Shown piece by piece: positions 12,901 through 23,035 of a stretch of 64,000 nt of DNA. Origin of the DNA: Marsupella aquatica. Taxonomy: Eukaryota; Marchantiophyta. The first letter of the stretch is position 1, and each line of letters begins with the position of its first letter. Made by a program: the position numbers and the translations under genes. Below the pieces are notes generated by a model, which had not been told where the DNA came from, did no database searches, and worked only from the letters and a program-made list of their open reading frames with translations. Where the stretch lies: positions 17,298,001 through 17,362,000 of the forward strand of contig OZ316895.1 in NCBI GenBank assembly GCA_973895155.1, in the 5' to 3' direction.

Positions 12901-14196
12901 TTGTAGAGCAAAGAGTGTAGCATGTTCAATATCTCGTCGCCCTTACTCCTCTTGCTCAACTTAAAGGCAACTGCAAAAGCAGCACATATTATTTAGGCTG
13001 TCACAGGTTTCGGTGGTCAGTGAGACGAAGTGGGCGGAGCTCTTCAGCGACGCGACGCACGGAAGGGTCTGGTGAAAAAGGCATGTGCGCAAACAAGTGC
13101 ACAATGGAAATCCTTTTTGCAGTGATATGAAAGCACTAAAGACCACAAAAAACCCACGAAAGACCACAAAAACCCGTAAAAGACCTCAAAAGCGAAGGGA
13201 ATGACGGAGCATACCGTTAGGGATGTCCATGAGGGCCGTTCCAGTGCCCTGCGCACGTCGGATAAAATTAATAAAACCGATAGTTAGGAGCAATGCACTT
13301 CAGCTAAGAAATAGCTCCAAACTTCGTTATGCAAGAGCGACACCAGAAGTGAAGTACAAAAACTCCATGTTCTGGTTCCTTACCTGATTGATAACAAGGT
13401 CCTTCTTCTTATCCTTCTCTACCGACGCAACAAATCTCTCGATCGACTTTCTCTCCCGAGCTGGTCGGTCTCGCTCTGAGAGCGGTGTGACTGGCTCCTT
13501 TTTCTGCCTGGACCTCTTCTTAGTTTCCGCCACTGGAGTTTTCTGCGCCTCTTTAGGTCCTTCCGGATCTCTGATCTTTTTAGGTCGCCCGAGCTTCTTT
13601 TTCGGAGTGACTACAACCACGGCCTGCTGCTCAACCTTGAGTTCTACCTTAGCTTCAGTCTTTTCCTCTTTCTTGTCGTCAATATCCATTGCCTCGGGTT
13701 TGCCTTCTTCAACGATAGCGTCGTTCTGTTCGCTGGAATTTATGGCGATTGCTTCGACCTCTTTATCCGTTAATGTTTCCTTTTCCTTTTTCGGCTTCGT
13801 GTCAATGCTGACTGTGGCTTTCGTTTCCTCAGGGTTTACCTGCGGAAGCTCAGCATTCGTTTTCCCGCTATTCACTTCCGCGCTAGTTTTCAAGTCCTCT
13901 TTTCCTTCCGTGGGCTCGGCAGCGTCCGCTTTTTTGAGGTCCGAAGTTTCTTTGGCCACAGCCTCGTCGGAAGCTTTCGTCGCAGTCACGGCTTTAGTGG
14001 TGCTGTCCGCCGGGGCAGTGTCTTCCACTGCCTTCTCCTGCACTACTTTGGTCGCTACAGGTTTCAAGACCCCTGCTCCTGCTGCTTTATCCCCGGTCTC
14101 AGCTGCTACAACGAGAACCTCTTCCACTGGCTCGACTGCCTTTATGTCATCCAATTTCGTACCGTTCGAAGCAGAGTCTGTGGCCGTCTCAGCCAT
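9928..14196 (-). CDS. DEK: DEK-domain chromatin protein
   Basis: DEK proteins are nuclear, bind DNA and histones, and influence chromatin topology and transcription. Exons are 14196-13384, 13248-13215, 12970-12888, 12705-12646, 12446-12339, 12213-12133, 11866-11804, 11589-11022, 10858-10734, 10613-10583 and 10352-9928; phases close to 796 codons plus TGA. Residues 1-250 are Lys/Glu/Ala-rich and hold an AT-hook (KKKLGRPKKIRDP). The central DEK/SAP-like block runs about 250-393 (ERPARERKSIERF-like start, GTALMDIPNVAFKLSKR, NIFRFSGYVWAENE, EELVGKVLEFLESPH). A second basic GRP-type hook follows (RTPGRGRGPGRK), then a highly charged linker, a third Gly/Arg patch, and a DEK_C domain at about 618-680 (SDEVLQNEIRDLLKDL ... 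FNVDLSVKKAHVKLLIRQEV). The tail is acidic with an EA run. The intron after exon 6 uses a GC donor. The ATG at 14196 opens the only long frame. Confidence 0.9.
11672..11745 (-). other. Long perfect-arm hairpin inside a DEK intron
   Basis: Within the intron 11590-11803, the 20-base arm gttacgggagacgtttgcac (11672-11691) has its exact reverse complement at 11726-11745. Between them a second 8-bp stem (agtaaagc / gctttact) closes around a short loop. The 74-nt fold could be a miRNA-like precursor, a tiny foldback element or a splicing structure. No target or class could be assigned. Confidence 0.8.
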
Positions 14197-16211
14197 AGCG
14201 TCAACGCTCTTTGGCTACAGACTCCGTAGCAAATTTCTTCCAGCCCCAGGAAATGCGTTCTTGAGAAAGAAACAATCGTCTTCCAAGGTAGTGCTCAAAG
14301 TAACTTACCTTCGCGAGGAAGGAGAAAATAAGGCGAATAACTTATCTTCTGTCTCGAACTTCAAAAAAGCGGTAGCGACGATACTGCTGCTTCAATACTG
14401 CTGCTTTACGGTTGTCGACCTTCGATGCAGCAAAGTGAACAGAGCACGGGTATTCTTTCCTTTTCCGCATGTATGACCAACACACCGCATTATCAACACC
14501 GTGCTCAACAACCACTTCGTAAAAATTCTCCGAACTTGATCTGGCCCAAACCCCCAGAGCCTGAGACGTCTATCGCACACTTTCGCTACGTCCCCCGAAA
14601 ACTGTAGCCATACCTCATCATTTTGCCGCCCAGCTCGAGTCAAGCTTTCCACCAATTAAGTCCTGTTCCTCCCCTTCGCCACCAAAAACCCTCCTACTTC
14701 CAGCTCCCCCCCTTTCCCGAAGAAAGCCCGAACCGAACCCACAACTAAAAACAACACACACTCGTCGAGTATCCTTCCAACGCTGCAGTCACTCACTCTC
14801 GCACTCTACACTTTTCAGCTCGCATTCTCCTCGCCTCCTCCCGTTGCCATTTAAAAATCTTGAATGTACTGACTAGTCCAGTCTCCTGCCCGCCAGCCCG
14901 TCCGTTAGTTCCGCATCAGCCAGACAAGCTTTACCCCCGCGCACGCCGTGTCACAACATTTTTGAGCCTCTGTCTGTAGTTTGTCCCTCCTGCGCATTCC
15001 TTCATTCCCTCACACTCTCACACTGCTTTTCCGCCTCCCGCCTCCTGTTCGCACCTTCTCTCTTTCCTGTCACCATACCTTGCCCCTCGCTTTGCTTCTA
15101 CCAGTCCCAGCGCTTCCTCCATTCCTGCACCTCCTCCCTTCCCATAATCATCACTTTCTTCGTCCCGCCAAACCTCCTTTTCAAGCTCCAAGAAATCCCC
15201 CCCAAAATTCCAAACACCTCTCTCTCTCTCCCTCTCCCTCTCTCACTCTCTCTCCCCCTCTCTCTCACGCCTGCAACCATCTCTGCTCCCTCCGAAGAGT
15301 CAGTCCCGTCGCCCATGTCCCCCACTCCCTCACTCCCTCACTCCCCCCCTCGATCCGCACGACTTCTGTACCTTGCATGAAACCCTCCACCCCCCTCACA
15401 CTACCCCCTCCTCGCTCCTTCCCTCCGGATTTACGCGCTGGATCCCCTCATCCTCCTCCAGTTCTCACGTGGATCCTCCAGATCCAACTCCGACCCGCTG
15501 CACAAATACCGAGCCACCGTTTTCTGATGAGTTGCTGCCCCCCTTTCATCAGTTTACCCATTGGCTCTTACTCAGTAGTTTTATTCTCTTTCCATCGTTT
15601 TCTTAGTTCTTACTGTGTTGCTCGTATTTGTACGATGGATGTTCTCGCCTTCCTCCAGTCTTTGCCGGCGTCCACCGGATCTAACCCCGACTCGCTACCC
15701 CCATCCCAGCTACCGTATTCTCATCAGTTACCTCCTTTCCCTGTCTAACCGTTGGATTTCTCGTTCCTACCTTCTGGGTAGCTGTTTCCGAGTAATAATT
15801 CATTAGTTTTAATCTCTATCCATCGTTAACTTACTCGATCCTTTGGATCTCTCAAGACCCGCTGGCTGGCTGTCGACCGCCTCGGATACCTCTGCCGGTC
15901 ATTCAGTCAATCCCGGAGATACCGTCGTGGCGGGTACGTCAGCACCCTCTGGTCATTCCTTGGAAACTTACGCTCAAATATTTTATATTAACTAGTTATT
16001 ATTATCGTTGTTACCGGAATGGGTTCCGATGACATGTTTCTCGCGTGGGGATAGGAAAGCGAACATGCAGGGAGAGTCATGGTGGTGAATGAGTCCTTTA
16101 TTGTGGTCATTCAAATCCAAGCTAAAGTACAAAATTACTATATCTGTTCTTGGTCCTTTTTTTAATATTAAGAGTCGAAGTTACGAATTTCAAACTCCGG
16201 CCACTTATTTC
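14197..16211. other. DEK 5' flank and long pyrimidine-rich tract
   Basis: From about 14640 to 15560 the plus strand is strongly C/T-rich, with a nearly pure CT stretch at 15215-15270 and many CTCC and CCCTC runs. Open frames here are by-products of that composition. No gene was recognised. Confidence 0.5.
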
Positions 16212-16214
16212 TAA

Positions 16215-16619
16215 GGGGGGCTTTACAAGAACTTGGCGGCAGCCATTCCATTTTTTCTAAGTGAAAGATGCAATCCTAGCCATTCATATGTGGGAACTGG
16301 CCACACTTCACTTTACATGAACTTGGGGGCACAATGAACAAAAAGCATTACCGAACCTAGTCATCTGTCAGTGGGCCCCTTGTGGGTCCCTTTTTTTGGT
16401 GAGGTGTGCAAGTTTTTTTGTCAAAAACTTAGACCTCCTCTTGAGGTGGTCTAAAAACTTGGAGCAAACGGCCGCTTGTTTTAAGGGAATTGCATTGATT
16501 ACTTCCAAACCTGACACATTTTGGCTCAGGCATTTTAACTTTTGTGGAATGAAATGGCCATCAGCTTTGCTCTGGATGAAGAGAGAGTGAACGGCCCCCA
16601 TCGTCTTGTAAAGCCCCCC
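16215..16619. mobile_element. Tourist/PIF-Harbinger-like MITE
   Basis: The 405-bp segment begins GGGGGGCTTTACAAG and ends with its exact reverse complement, CTTGTAAAGCCCCCC. It is flanked on both sides by the trinucleotide TAA (16212-16214 and 16620-16622). G-rich terminal inverted repeats with a 3-bp TWA target-site duplication are the mark of PIF/Harbinger-derived Tourist MITEs. There is no transposase frame, so it is non-autonomous. Confidence 0.8.
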
Positions 16620-16622
16620 TAA

Positions 16623-17532
16623 AGCATTTGTCTTCGGTTGTACAAGTTACCTACGCTTAGGGATTCAGTCCATTCTCACATTTATGGAGATTCGAGGATG
16701 CTACTTTTTCTTCTTTCGAGAATAAATTTTCAAATGTGATGTCCCTTGGACAGATAAAACTTGCAACCGGGATGGCATAATTAATAACATTATCTGTGAG
16801 ATTCCCCGATTCAGTTATAATATATGTGTTCTTCTATATGAGCGTAGTTTAATAATCCTTTGAGAAAAAAACTTAAAACTAAGCTCACATAGAGTTTATC
16901 TATCTCAGCCCTTGATGGGAATATTACTGGCCAGGATCTTTTAGTTCCTACCTGATATTAAGTTGGGTATATTGATAAAATGAAAAATTTGCACTTTGTA
17001 ACAGTACTCCCTCATCAAATCATTCATATCAAAAGCCTTTAGGGTTGAAGGGATAATTTGTTAGGTATTTACTCTCAGTACTAGCGTTACTATGTAACCA
17101 TAGTCAGGTGTTTCATTATGGTTAAATGTGTTAGTACTATATTCACTTGCAGAATTTAGTTGGTGAGTAAAACTTAGGCTCATTGTTACAGAGTCAATTG
17201 CAAGATAGAAAAAGTTTAGTCTCTGGAGATTTGGTATTGCTACCTAGTTTAGATTTCTGTAAAGTTCTCGTGTTCCTGTGGGCTTGACCTCTGGTGAGGT
17301 GAAACTCCTATGTCAACTACTTGTGTGATTGTTGAATGTTACACATGTCAACTACTTGTGTGATTGTTGAATGTTGCACATGTGCATGCTGTCCTATAAG
17401 AGGTAGTCATTTACAAGGTAGTGACCATTAAGTGGTCAATGGTAATTTGGCATAGGGCTCTTGATTCAAACAAAATAGGAGCAACCCATGTCATGCACTA
17501 TCCCTTGACTAAATTCCATAGCCTGTTATAAC
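16623..17532. repeat. AT-rich repeat DNA with a degenerate Copia-LTR-like copy
   Basis: From about 17059 (TGTTAGG) the sequence shares blocks with the solo LTRs at 17533 and 35188: cttaggctcattgttacaga at 17174, and a 'gaggtgaaac...gtcaactacttgtg' block near 17300. A 36-bp direct duplication (atgtcaactacttgtg) sits at 17309 and 17345. The right end of this copy is not defined. Confidence 0.5.
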
Positions 17533-17816
17533 TGTTAAGTATTGCTCTTAGTCTTGTGACTCATAGGTTATGACAATTAGTCTAACCACAGTTAGAGACT
17601 TAGCTGAGGTTAAGTTAGTTGTAAATGACCTTGTATATACCAGGGCTAGTGTAAGCCACCAGTACATTAATGCTTGCTTATTGTAACGACGAGATGTGTG
17701 GAGACAACTCTTGAAGTAAAGTTTTTCATGTTCGTGTGGACGTAGCCTTGGAGAAGAGGTGAACTGTGTATGAGTCATGATCGTATCGTCATGAAGGAAG
17801 ACTTCATAGTTCAACA
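17533..17816 (+). mobile_element. Copia-type solo LTR with 5-bp target-site duplication
   Basis: The 284-bp segment starts TGTTAAGTATTGC and ends TTCAACA, the TGTTR...YAACA ends typical of Copia LTRs. It is flanked by ATAAC at 17528-17532 and 17817-17821. It contains the conserved Copia-LTR-like stretch around 'cgtgtggacgtagc...gtgaactgtgta'. No internal region follows, so it is a solo LTR left by LTR-LTR recombination. It is related to the solo LTR at 35188-35532. Confidence 0.85.
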
Positions 17817-17821
17817 ATAAC

Positions 17822-20009
17822 TTGTTTATAGCCCACTCACTTAGGGGTTTCACTATTTGAAAACCTCTCATATGATTCTGAACATTTTTGTATCTCTATC
17901 AACCTGAAACTACAGTAAGTAGTGGCTGCTTTAGACTAATCGTGTAGCCTCATTTCTTTGTGATGGCCAGAATGGAAGGAAGGCCCTCCAAGTCTAGTTT
18001 ATCAAAATTCAAGAGATCTTATAACCAAGTCAGGCAAGCAACAACTAGCATCTACATTGCACAACCCTTTCTGAAAGCCACCACAGTGTGCCATGTTACG
18101 TCTCAAACTTTGGCCACATGTGTTGAAGTTGCCAATCAATTCAATACTTGGATGTGACGTGGTTGAGGAGAGTTCCCTTCAATCTACTAGGATAACCTGC
18201 TCTCTACTTCTTTGCTAAACTACTCTCATCCATCAGTTTTCAGTCATACGGACAAAGTTTATTGATTCCCCACAAATAGTAGCTCCCATCCACGATTTAG
18301 ATACTGGATTCTAGTGACAAAAGAACATATACTTGTAGCATCAATTAATTTGACAATGAGTGCAAAGTAGCACGGAGGTGCAATCTAGACTATTTGATCA
18401 AAATATTGAAGTGGAATAAGTAGTAGTTGCACCTTAGTTTTGTGTATGTTAATTTAATTTTGCACTTTCAAATGCATTAATTTGTATGCACTAAAAGTTT
18501 GACATGTTGTGCTCTGCTTGTGCACCTGTCTCCTAATTAGCATTATATTATTGTAAACTTCACATTGTTTACTATGGCTCTCTACAAGTTACACTTTGCT
18601 GGTGTTTGCTTGTGGGTGGCTTGCAATACATTTGGTGCACCATCACTTTTCTCCAAATAAAAACCCCTTTGAAGTTCCTCTTTTAATTACGGATCAGTGG
18701 GAAATTTGTTCTTGATATCTGCCATCAAACATGACGTTGCAATTGCCAAGTTGGCATGCCCAACAAGCATGAGTTCCATGCGATTCACAGCCTTTCATTA
18801 AATGCTTTTTGGGTTAGACTAGTCACAAGACCATTGTGTACTGTTGTTCAATTGGTAAAACACTCATCTCTTGAGCTATCTTGCCTAACCTTTTTTTAAT
18901 GTTGAACTCATATTGCATGGATTTGTCTAAGCTGGGACATCCCCTCTTGCCCTTTCGTTCACTTCCTGTCGAAGACCCACAATCATGCTTTGCAGTCTTC
19001 CTAATTTCTCTTGCAACTGCTTTGATGCCTTAATGACATAATTAGGAATTTCTTTGCACAAGGCATCTACCAGAATTTTCTTCCACAACAAAATGCGTTG
19101 CAGTAACAAATGACATGTCCTTTTGTATTCTAGGATGCAATTGAGGTCACTAATCGGGTGAAACACTGTAGTAGTACCTTTCACAACCCAATGTGCACCA
19201 ATCAAAAAATATTTTTTAATCTGCATTTTGCCTGCTTTTTGTAAATTTGCTAGGTGTCTTTAAGTACTTCAGTAAATTTTGTGTTGTTTCTGCACATTTT
19301 CTCTTTGTCACAGACCTATCCTTGGTCACCATAATGTAGTGGCATTGGTTTATTGGTAATTACACTGGTTATTAGATAATGAATTTTTTTGGTATGAAAA
19401 CTCACATTGTTTTGGTGTGAAAAAGTGAGTGGTTCATCATAGTCCTTACAAAATGTCATGGTCCACCCCAGGGAGCTATAAGCTAGGGTGGGTTCTCCAT
19501 CCCAAATGTTTTGCTCAAATAGGATTTGAAGCTCGTATGGGATCTGTTGAAACCTACAATTTTGAAACGTACTATATATGACAGATTTAGAGTAGAAATG
19601 TTTGACTGACATGCAAAGGGCAGTGTGGAATCATATCCAGGTTCAAAGGTTTGGATATAGATCCTACTTTATGACTCTCCGACTTAGCATCTAGGTCAAT
19701 CATGTAAAGAAAAATTAGATAACTCAAGACAAAGGTTTTTCTGGGTAGTTGATCAAGCAATTGGGAGTCAATGATCAAGGTGACTTTGTGGGGCACTAGT
19801 GATTTTCACCAAAGGGAACTGGAGGACCACTTCTTGTTCGAAAGTTAAAATCCAAACCAAAATGTATTGAAATGAAGTTCAATATATATGCAAATTCCTT
19901 GAATGAAGAAGCCAAAGTTTGGAAATGATTAAAAAGCTCTGAAACTGTGGAGTTGGTCTAAAATTCTAGACAAAATGAACTCTTAGATGGTCAAATTAAT
20001 TTTCATTGG
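17822..20009. other. Unassigned AT-rich DNA with minus-strand open frames
   Basis: Minus-strand frames at 19226-18927, 19612-19316 and 19796-19587 have protein-like composition but no recognised domain. They may be parts of one decayed transposon-borne or unknown gene. Nothing firm can be said. Confidence 0.3.
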
Positions 20010-20480
20010 GTCCACTCCTTGCCATGTAGGATGCGTAAATACCATACCTGAATGAGAGTGGGAGTCTTGTAAAGCTAACCAGTGGTCTTTCTACTCACCA
20101 TACCATACACATTTAACCTCAAAGAGAATAACTCTTGATTTCACCTCAGAGTGCTGTCATCTTCACTCATTATCAGGTCTAGATTTATGAACACTATACA
20201 AGTCAACATTTCCTTGGCCCACTGCTTGCCATGTAGGATGGGTAAATACCTGAATGAGAGTGGGATTCCTTTAAAGCTAACTAGAGCCATTTCCACTGAC
20301 AATCAGGTACACATCAATCTCAAAGAGAAGGAATCTTGATTTAACCCCAGAGTGCAGTCATCTTCACTCATTATCAGGTCTAAATTGAAACCCAATGAGA
20401 ACGAGGTCACAGATTCAGTCTTATAGAAAATAAAGACCAATTTAACCTTACAGTGCAGTAAACTTCAGTCATTATCCAGT
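20010..20480. repeat. Tandem repeat, ~200-bp unit, two copies plus a partial third
   Basis: Blocks such as gccatgtaggatg (20021, 20228), cttcactcattatcagg (20161, 20362) and gaatgagagtggga recur at about 201-207 bp spacing. A weaker third copy continues to about 20480. Confidence 0.75.
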
Positions 20481-20539
20481 CTAGATTTAACCTCAATTCA
20501 AATCTAAGCTCAAAAGGAATAAAATAATACAAAATAAAT

Positions 20540-20915
20540 TACAAAGGGGTAAATACAGGCTAACCCATGAGGGAATAAAAATCGTAAGAGCCCTGATTTC
20601 TAAAGACACCCAAAAGTTCTAGTACGATTCCCTCTAGAGCCAGTCTCCCAATGTGCTATTGAATTTCAGAGGAATAAATCCAGACTAATCAATGAGGGAA
20701 TATAAAATGGCATGACCCGATTCTTGTAAAAACACCCCAAGATCCTAGTACGATTCCCTCTAAAGCCAATCTTCCAATGTGTTATTGAATTTCAGAGGAA
20801 TAAATCCAGATTAATCAGTGAGGGAATAAAAATAATATGGACCCCAAATTTTGTAAAGACACCTCGAGATTCTTGTACTATTCACTCTAGAGCCAATCCC
20901 CCAATGTGTTGGATA
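20540..20915. repeat. Tandem repeat, ~125-bp unit, three copies
   Basis: The block 'ctagtacgattccctcta' followed by 'gagccagtctcccaatgtg', and the block 'gaggaataaatccag..taatca', recur three times with substitutions. No coding content. Confidence 0.75.
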
Positions 20916-22591
20916 GGGAAACACGTCGGCCCTACAGGCAATCACACGTCAAAATGTAGTAAATCAAGGTGTGCACTCAATGATTAAAATAATAATAATG
21001 AAATTTATTATGGTATGAACGGATACTGTATGTCACATAGTCCAAATCATGCTTAAAATTTTGAACCTAGTACCTTTGTTTTCTGTCATTGGAGGCCCAT
21101 CCATTGGGATTGTCATTTTGTGCATTGGAGGTGGGATTATAGGTGGATTCATTTCTTGGCCATTAGTAGGTGGTTGACTAGGACTCATTCCCGCCCTAAA
21201 GTCTTGACCTAGGGCCCAGGGGCTTTGTTTCTTGGGCGCCGGTGTTGCTCTGGCCTTTGCCGGTGTTCTTTTGCTTGCTGCTGGGTTTCGCCCCTTGCCC
21301 CCTATCTGGTCCTCGCCGTGGGGTTTCTTGGAGCCTTTTAATTGTGTAGTTTATCATGGTATGGAAGGATGTGGTACTCATATATGTCATGTGTTTAATA
21401 TAATGGTGTACTCATGAAAATAATGAGGTTTATCGTATGGACGAATGTGATACACCATGTATATGTTATAATTTGATTTTGATTTGATTGATTGATTTGA
21501 TGCTGTGCATAGAAGGACCCGGAGTCTCGGTCTCGACGACAGGAAGCAGAGACGAAAGGCGCTTCACTCTCAGTCGTCCCCCGCCGCGAGACTGGGGCCG
21601 AGCACCGCCAAGGATGCGGCCTCCCCGTCCCTTCCCGTCCTCTCCCGTCCCGTCCCTTCCCGTCCCTCACGACGCGGGTACTCCACGCCTCCCGACGGTC
21701 TTCTCGTTCCTCGTTGTTGTCGGGAGAATCCCATCCAGCTCGACCGATTCGTTTCACCCGCAGCTCTGCTCCATCGCGCTTTTGCATCCATTGGGATCGA
21801 GTCTGCCGTTTCGTTTCGCTTCTCGCCTCTGCGGCTGCGACTGCTCCTGTGCGAGCTCGGCAGGAATCGCTGTGAATTTCAGTCCAGGGATTGTCGAGAA
21901 TTTCAGTGCATTGACTGCGTGTGTGTTGGCTGTATCCCGGTTCGTTGTCGTGTGGTTCCGTGGCTAACAGTAGTACAGTACTTGAGTACCTCGTTCTTGA
22001 GAATTATGGTGAAGTAGGTTGTGTTTGTTCGGGTATATCGTATCCGGTTCTCCTCTGGTTCAGGAGACTACTTTCATTGTTTAGACACATAGTGCCGGAG
22101 TTTGGAGTGCGTTGCTGCTATGTCCCGGTGTCTCTGCGGTTTTGGAGGGCTATTTTATATCAGTTTCTAATGCTGTTTGATTTTGAGGGAATATTGATGT
22201 TCTCGCGAGCAGTGATTGACATTCTTCTCTGTGTTTTAGTCTGTGTTTAGGCTAACAACAGACCTGGAAGGATATCGTGTGTCCAAACCATTTCTAGAAT
22301 CGTTCGCGGGTTTGCCTGAATACTGCAGAGTAGAGGAGAGTGTGCCATTTCCGCTGCTCATCGTTTGTAGTTCTCCTGCTCGACTTAGGTCACGAGTGTC
22401 ATACTTGCGGCGGTGGTTCTACTCTGTTGCCCCTTCCCCTAGCAGTCGCCAACACAGTTCAATTTTGAGTCAAACCGGCTCCGAGTTTTTTCTTCATTAC
22501 AGAGGCTCCATCCCGCCCGTCTTCGGTTCTTGTCATCGCCTTCGCTTCTGTCGATATTTCTGTGTGTGTAATAGCTCTTACGGTTGTGAAG
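20916..22591. other. Spacer and probable 5' leader of the CxxC-repeat gene
   Basis: 21500-21800 is GC-rich with repeated CCCGTCC motifs. 21900-22560 is T-rich without a conserved frame and could be 5' UTR with an intron. The longer frames overlapping here on both strands are composition effects. A transcription start is not visible. Confidence 0.35.
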
Positions 22592-23035
22592 ATGCAAAAC
22601 GTTACAGAAGCTCCACTGTGCCGAGGCGACTGCGCTCCTCTGAACGGCATTTCGTGTCTTGCTTGTAAAGAAGCCCAGCCGAACGCTGTGTACATTTACT
22701 GCGAGAGCTGCATAAACAGTGGAGTGTCGAAATTGGAGTCAGAAGCGATTGCAACTCCTAGTCTGGAGCCTGAGCTGGAAGCTTTAAAAAATGTGCTGAA
22801 AAAGAGAAAGGTGCAGTTTATCACCGAAGAAGCTTCACTGGAGCGATCTAATTGCGCTCCTCTTGGGACTATTTGTTGTCTCTCTTGCAATGAAGCACAG
22901 CAACAACCGGTTAACATGTACTGCCAGGACTGCCTTCATGATGGAGCTGGCGGAACGACAACTAAAAATCTTGACCTGGAGTTGCAAGCATTGAAGGAAG
23001 TGCTGATGAGGAGAAAATCTCAAGCCAACTCGTAG
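22592..23035 (+). CDS. Small protein with two CxxC-x11-CxxC repeats, family not recognised
   Basis: This 147-residue frame is built from a 74-residue internal duplication. Repeat 1 has Cys at 14, 22, 25, 37 and 40; repeat 2 has Cys at 88, 96, 99, 111 and 114, with identical spacing. Each repeat reads CAPL...C-x2-C...EAQ...YC-x2-C and is followed by a short amphipathic Glu/Lys helix (ELEALKNVLKKRK; ELQALKEVLMRRK). The paired CxxC motifs could bind zinc. I chose the ATG at 22592 (context gaagATGc). An in-frame ATG at 22562 would add ten hydrophobic residues. No neighbour suggests a function. Conserved spacing across two diverged repeats supports real coding. It may be a lineage-specific protein. 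Confidence 0.65.
   Translation: MQNVTEAPLCRGDCAPLNGISCLACKEAQPNAVYIYCESCINSGVSKLESEAIATPSLEPELEALKNVLKKRKVQFITEEASLERSNCAPLGTICCLSCNEAQQQPVNMYCQDCLHDGAGGTTTKNLDLELQALKEVLMRRKSQANS

Noticed and set aside
13388-14476. 362-codon plus-strand open frame
   Set aside because: It lies antisense to exon 1 of the DEK gene, which has family similarity and splice sites. The Ser/Phe-rich translation is the shadow of a Lys/Glu-rich sequence.
14981-15748. 255-codon plus-strand frame rich in Pro, Ser and Leu
   Set aside because: The DNA is a low-complexity CT tract that avoids stops by composition. No domain or start context supports it.
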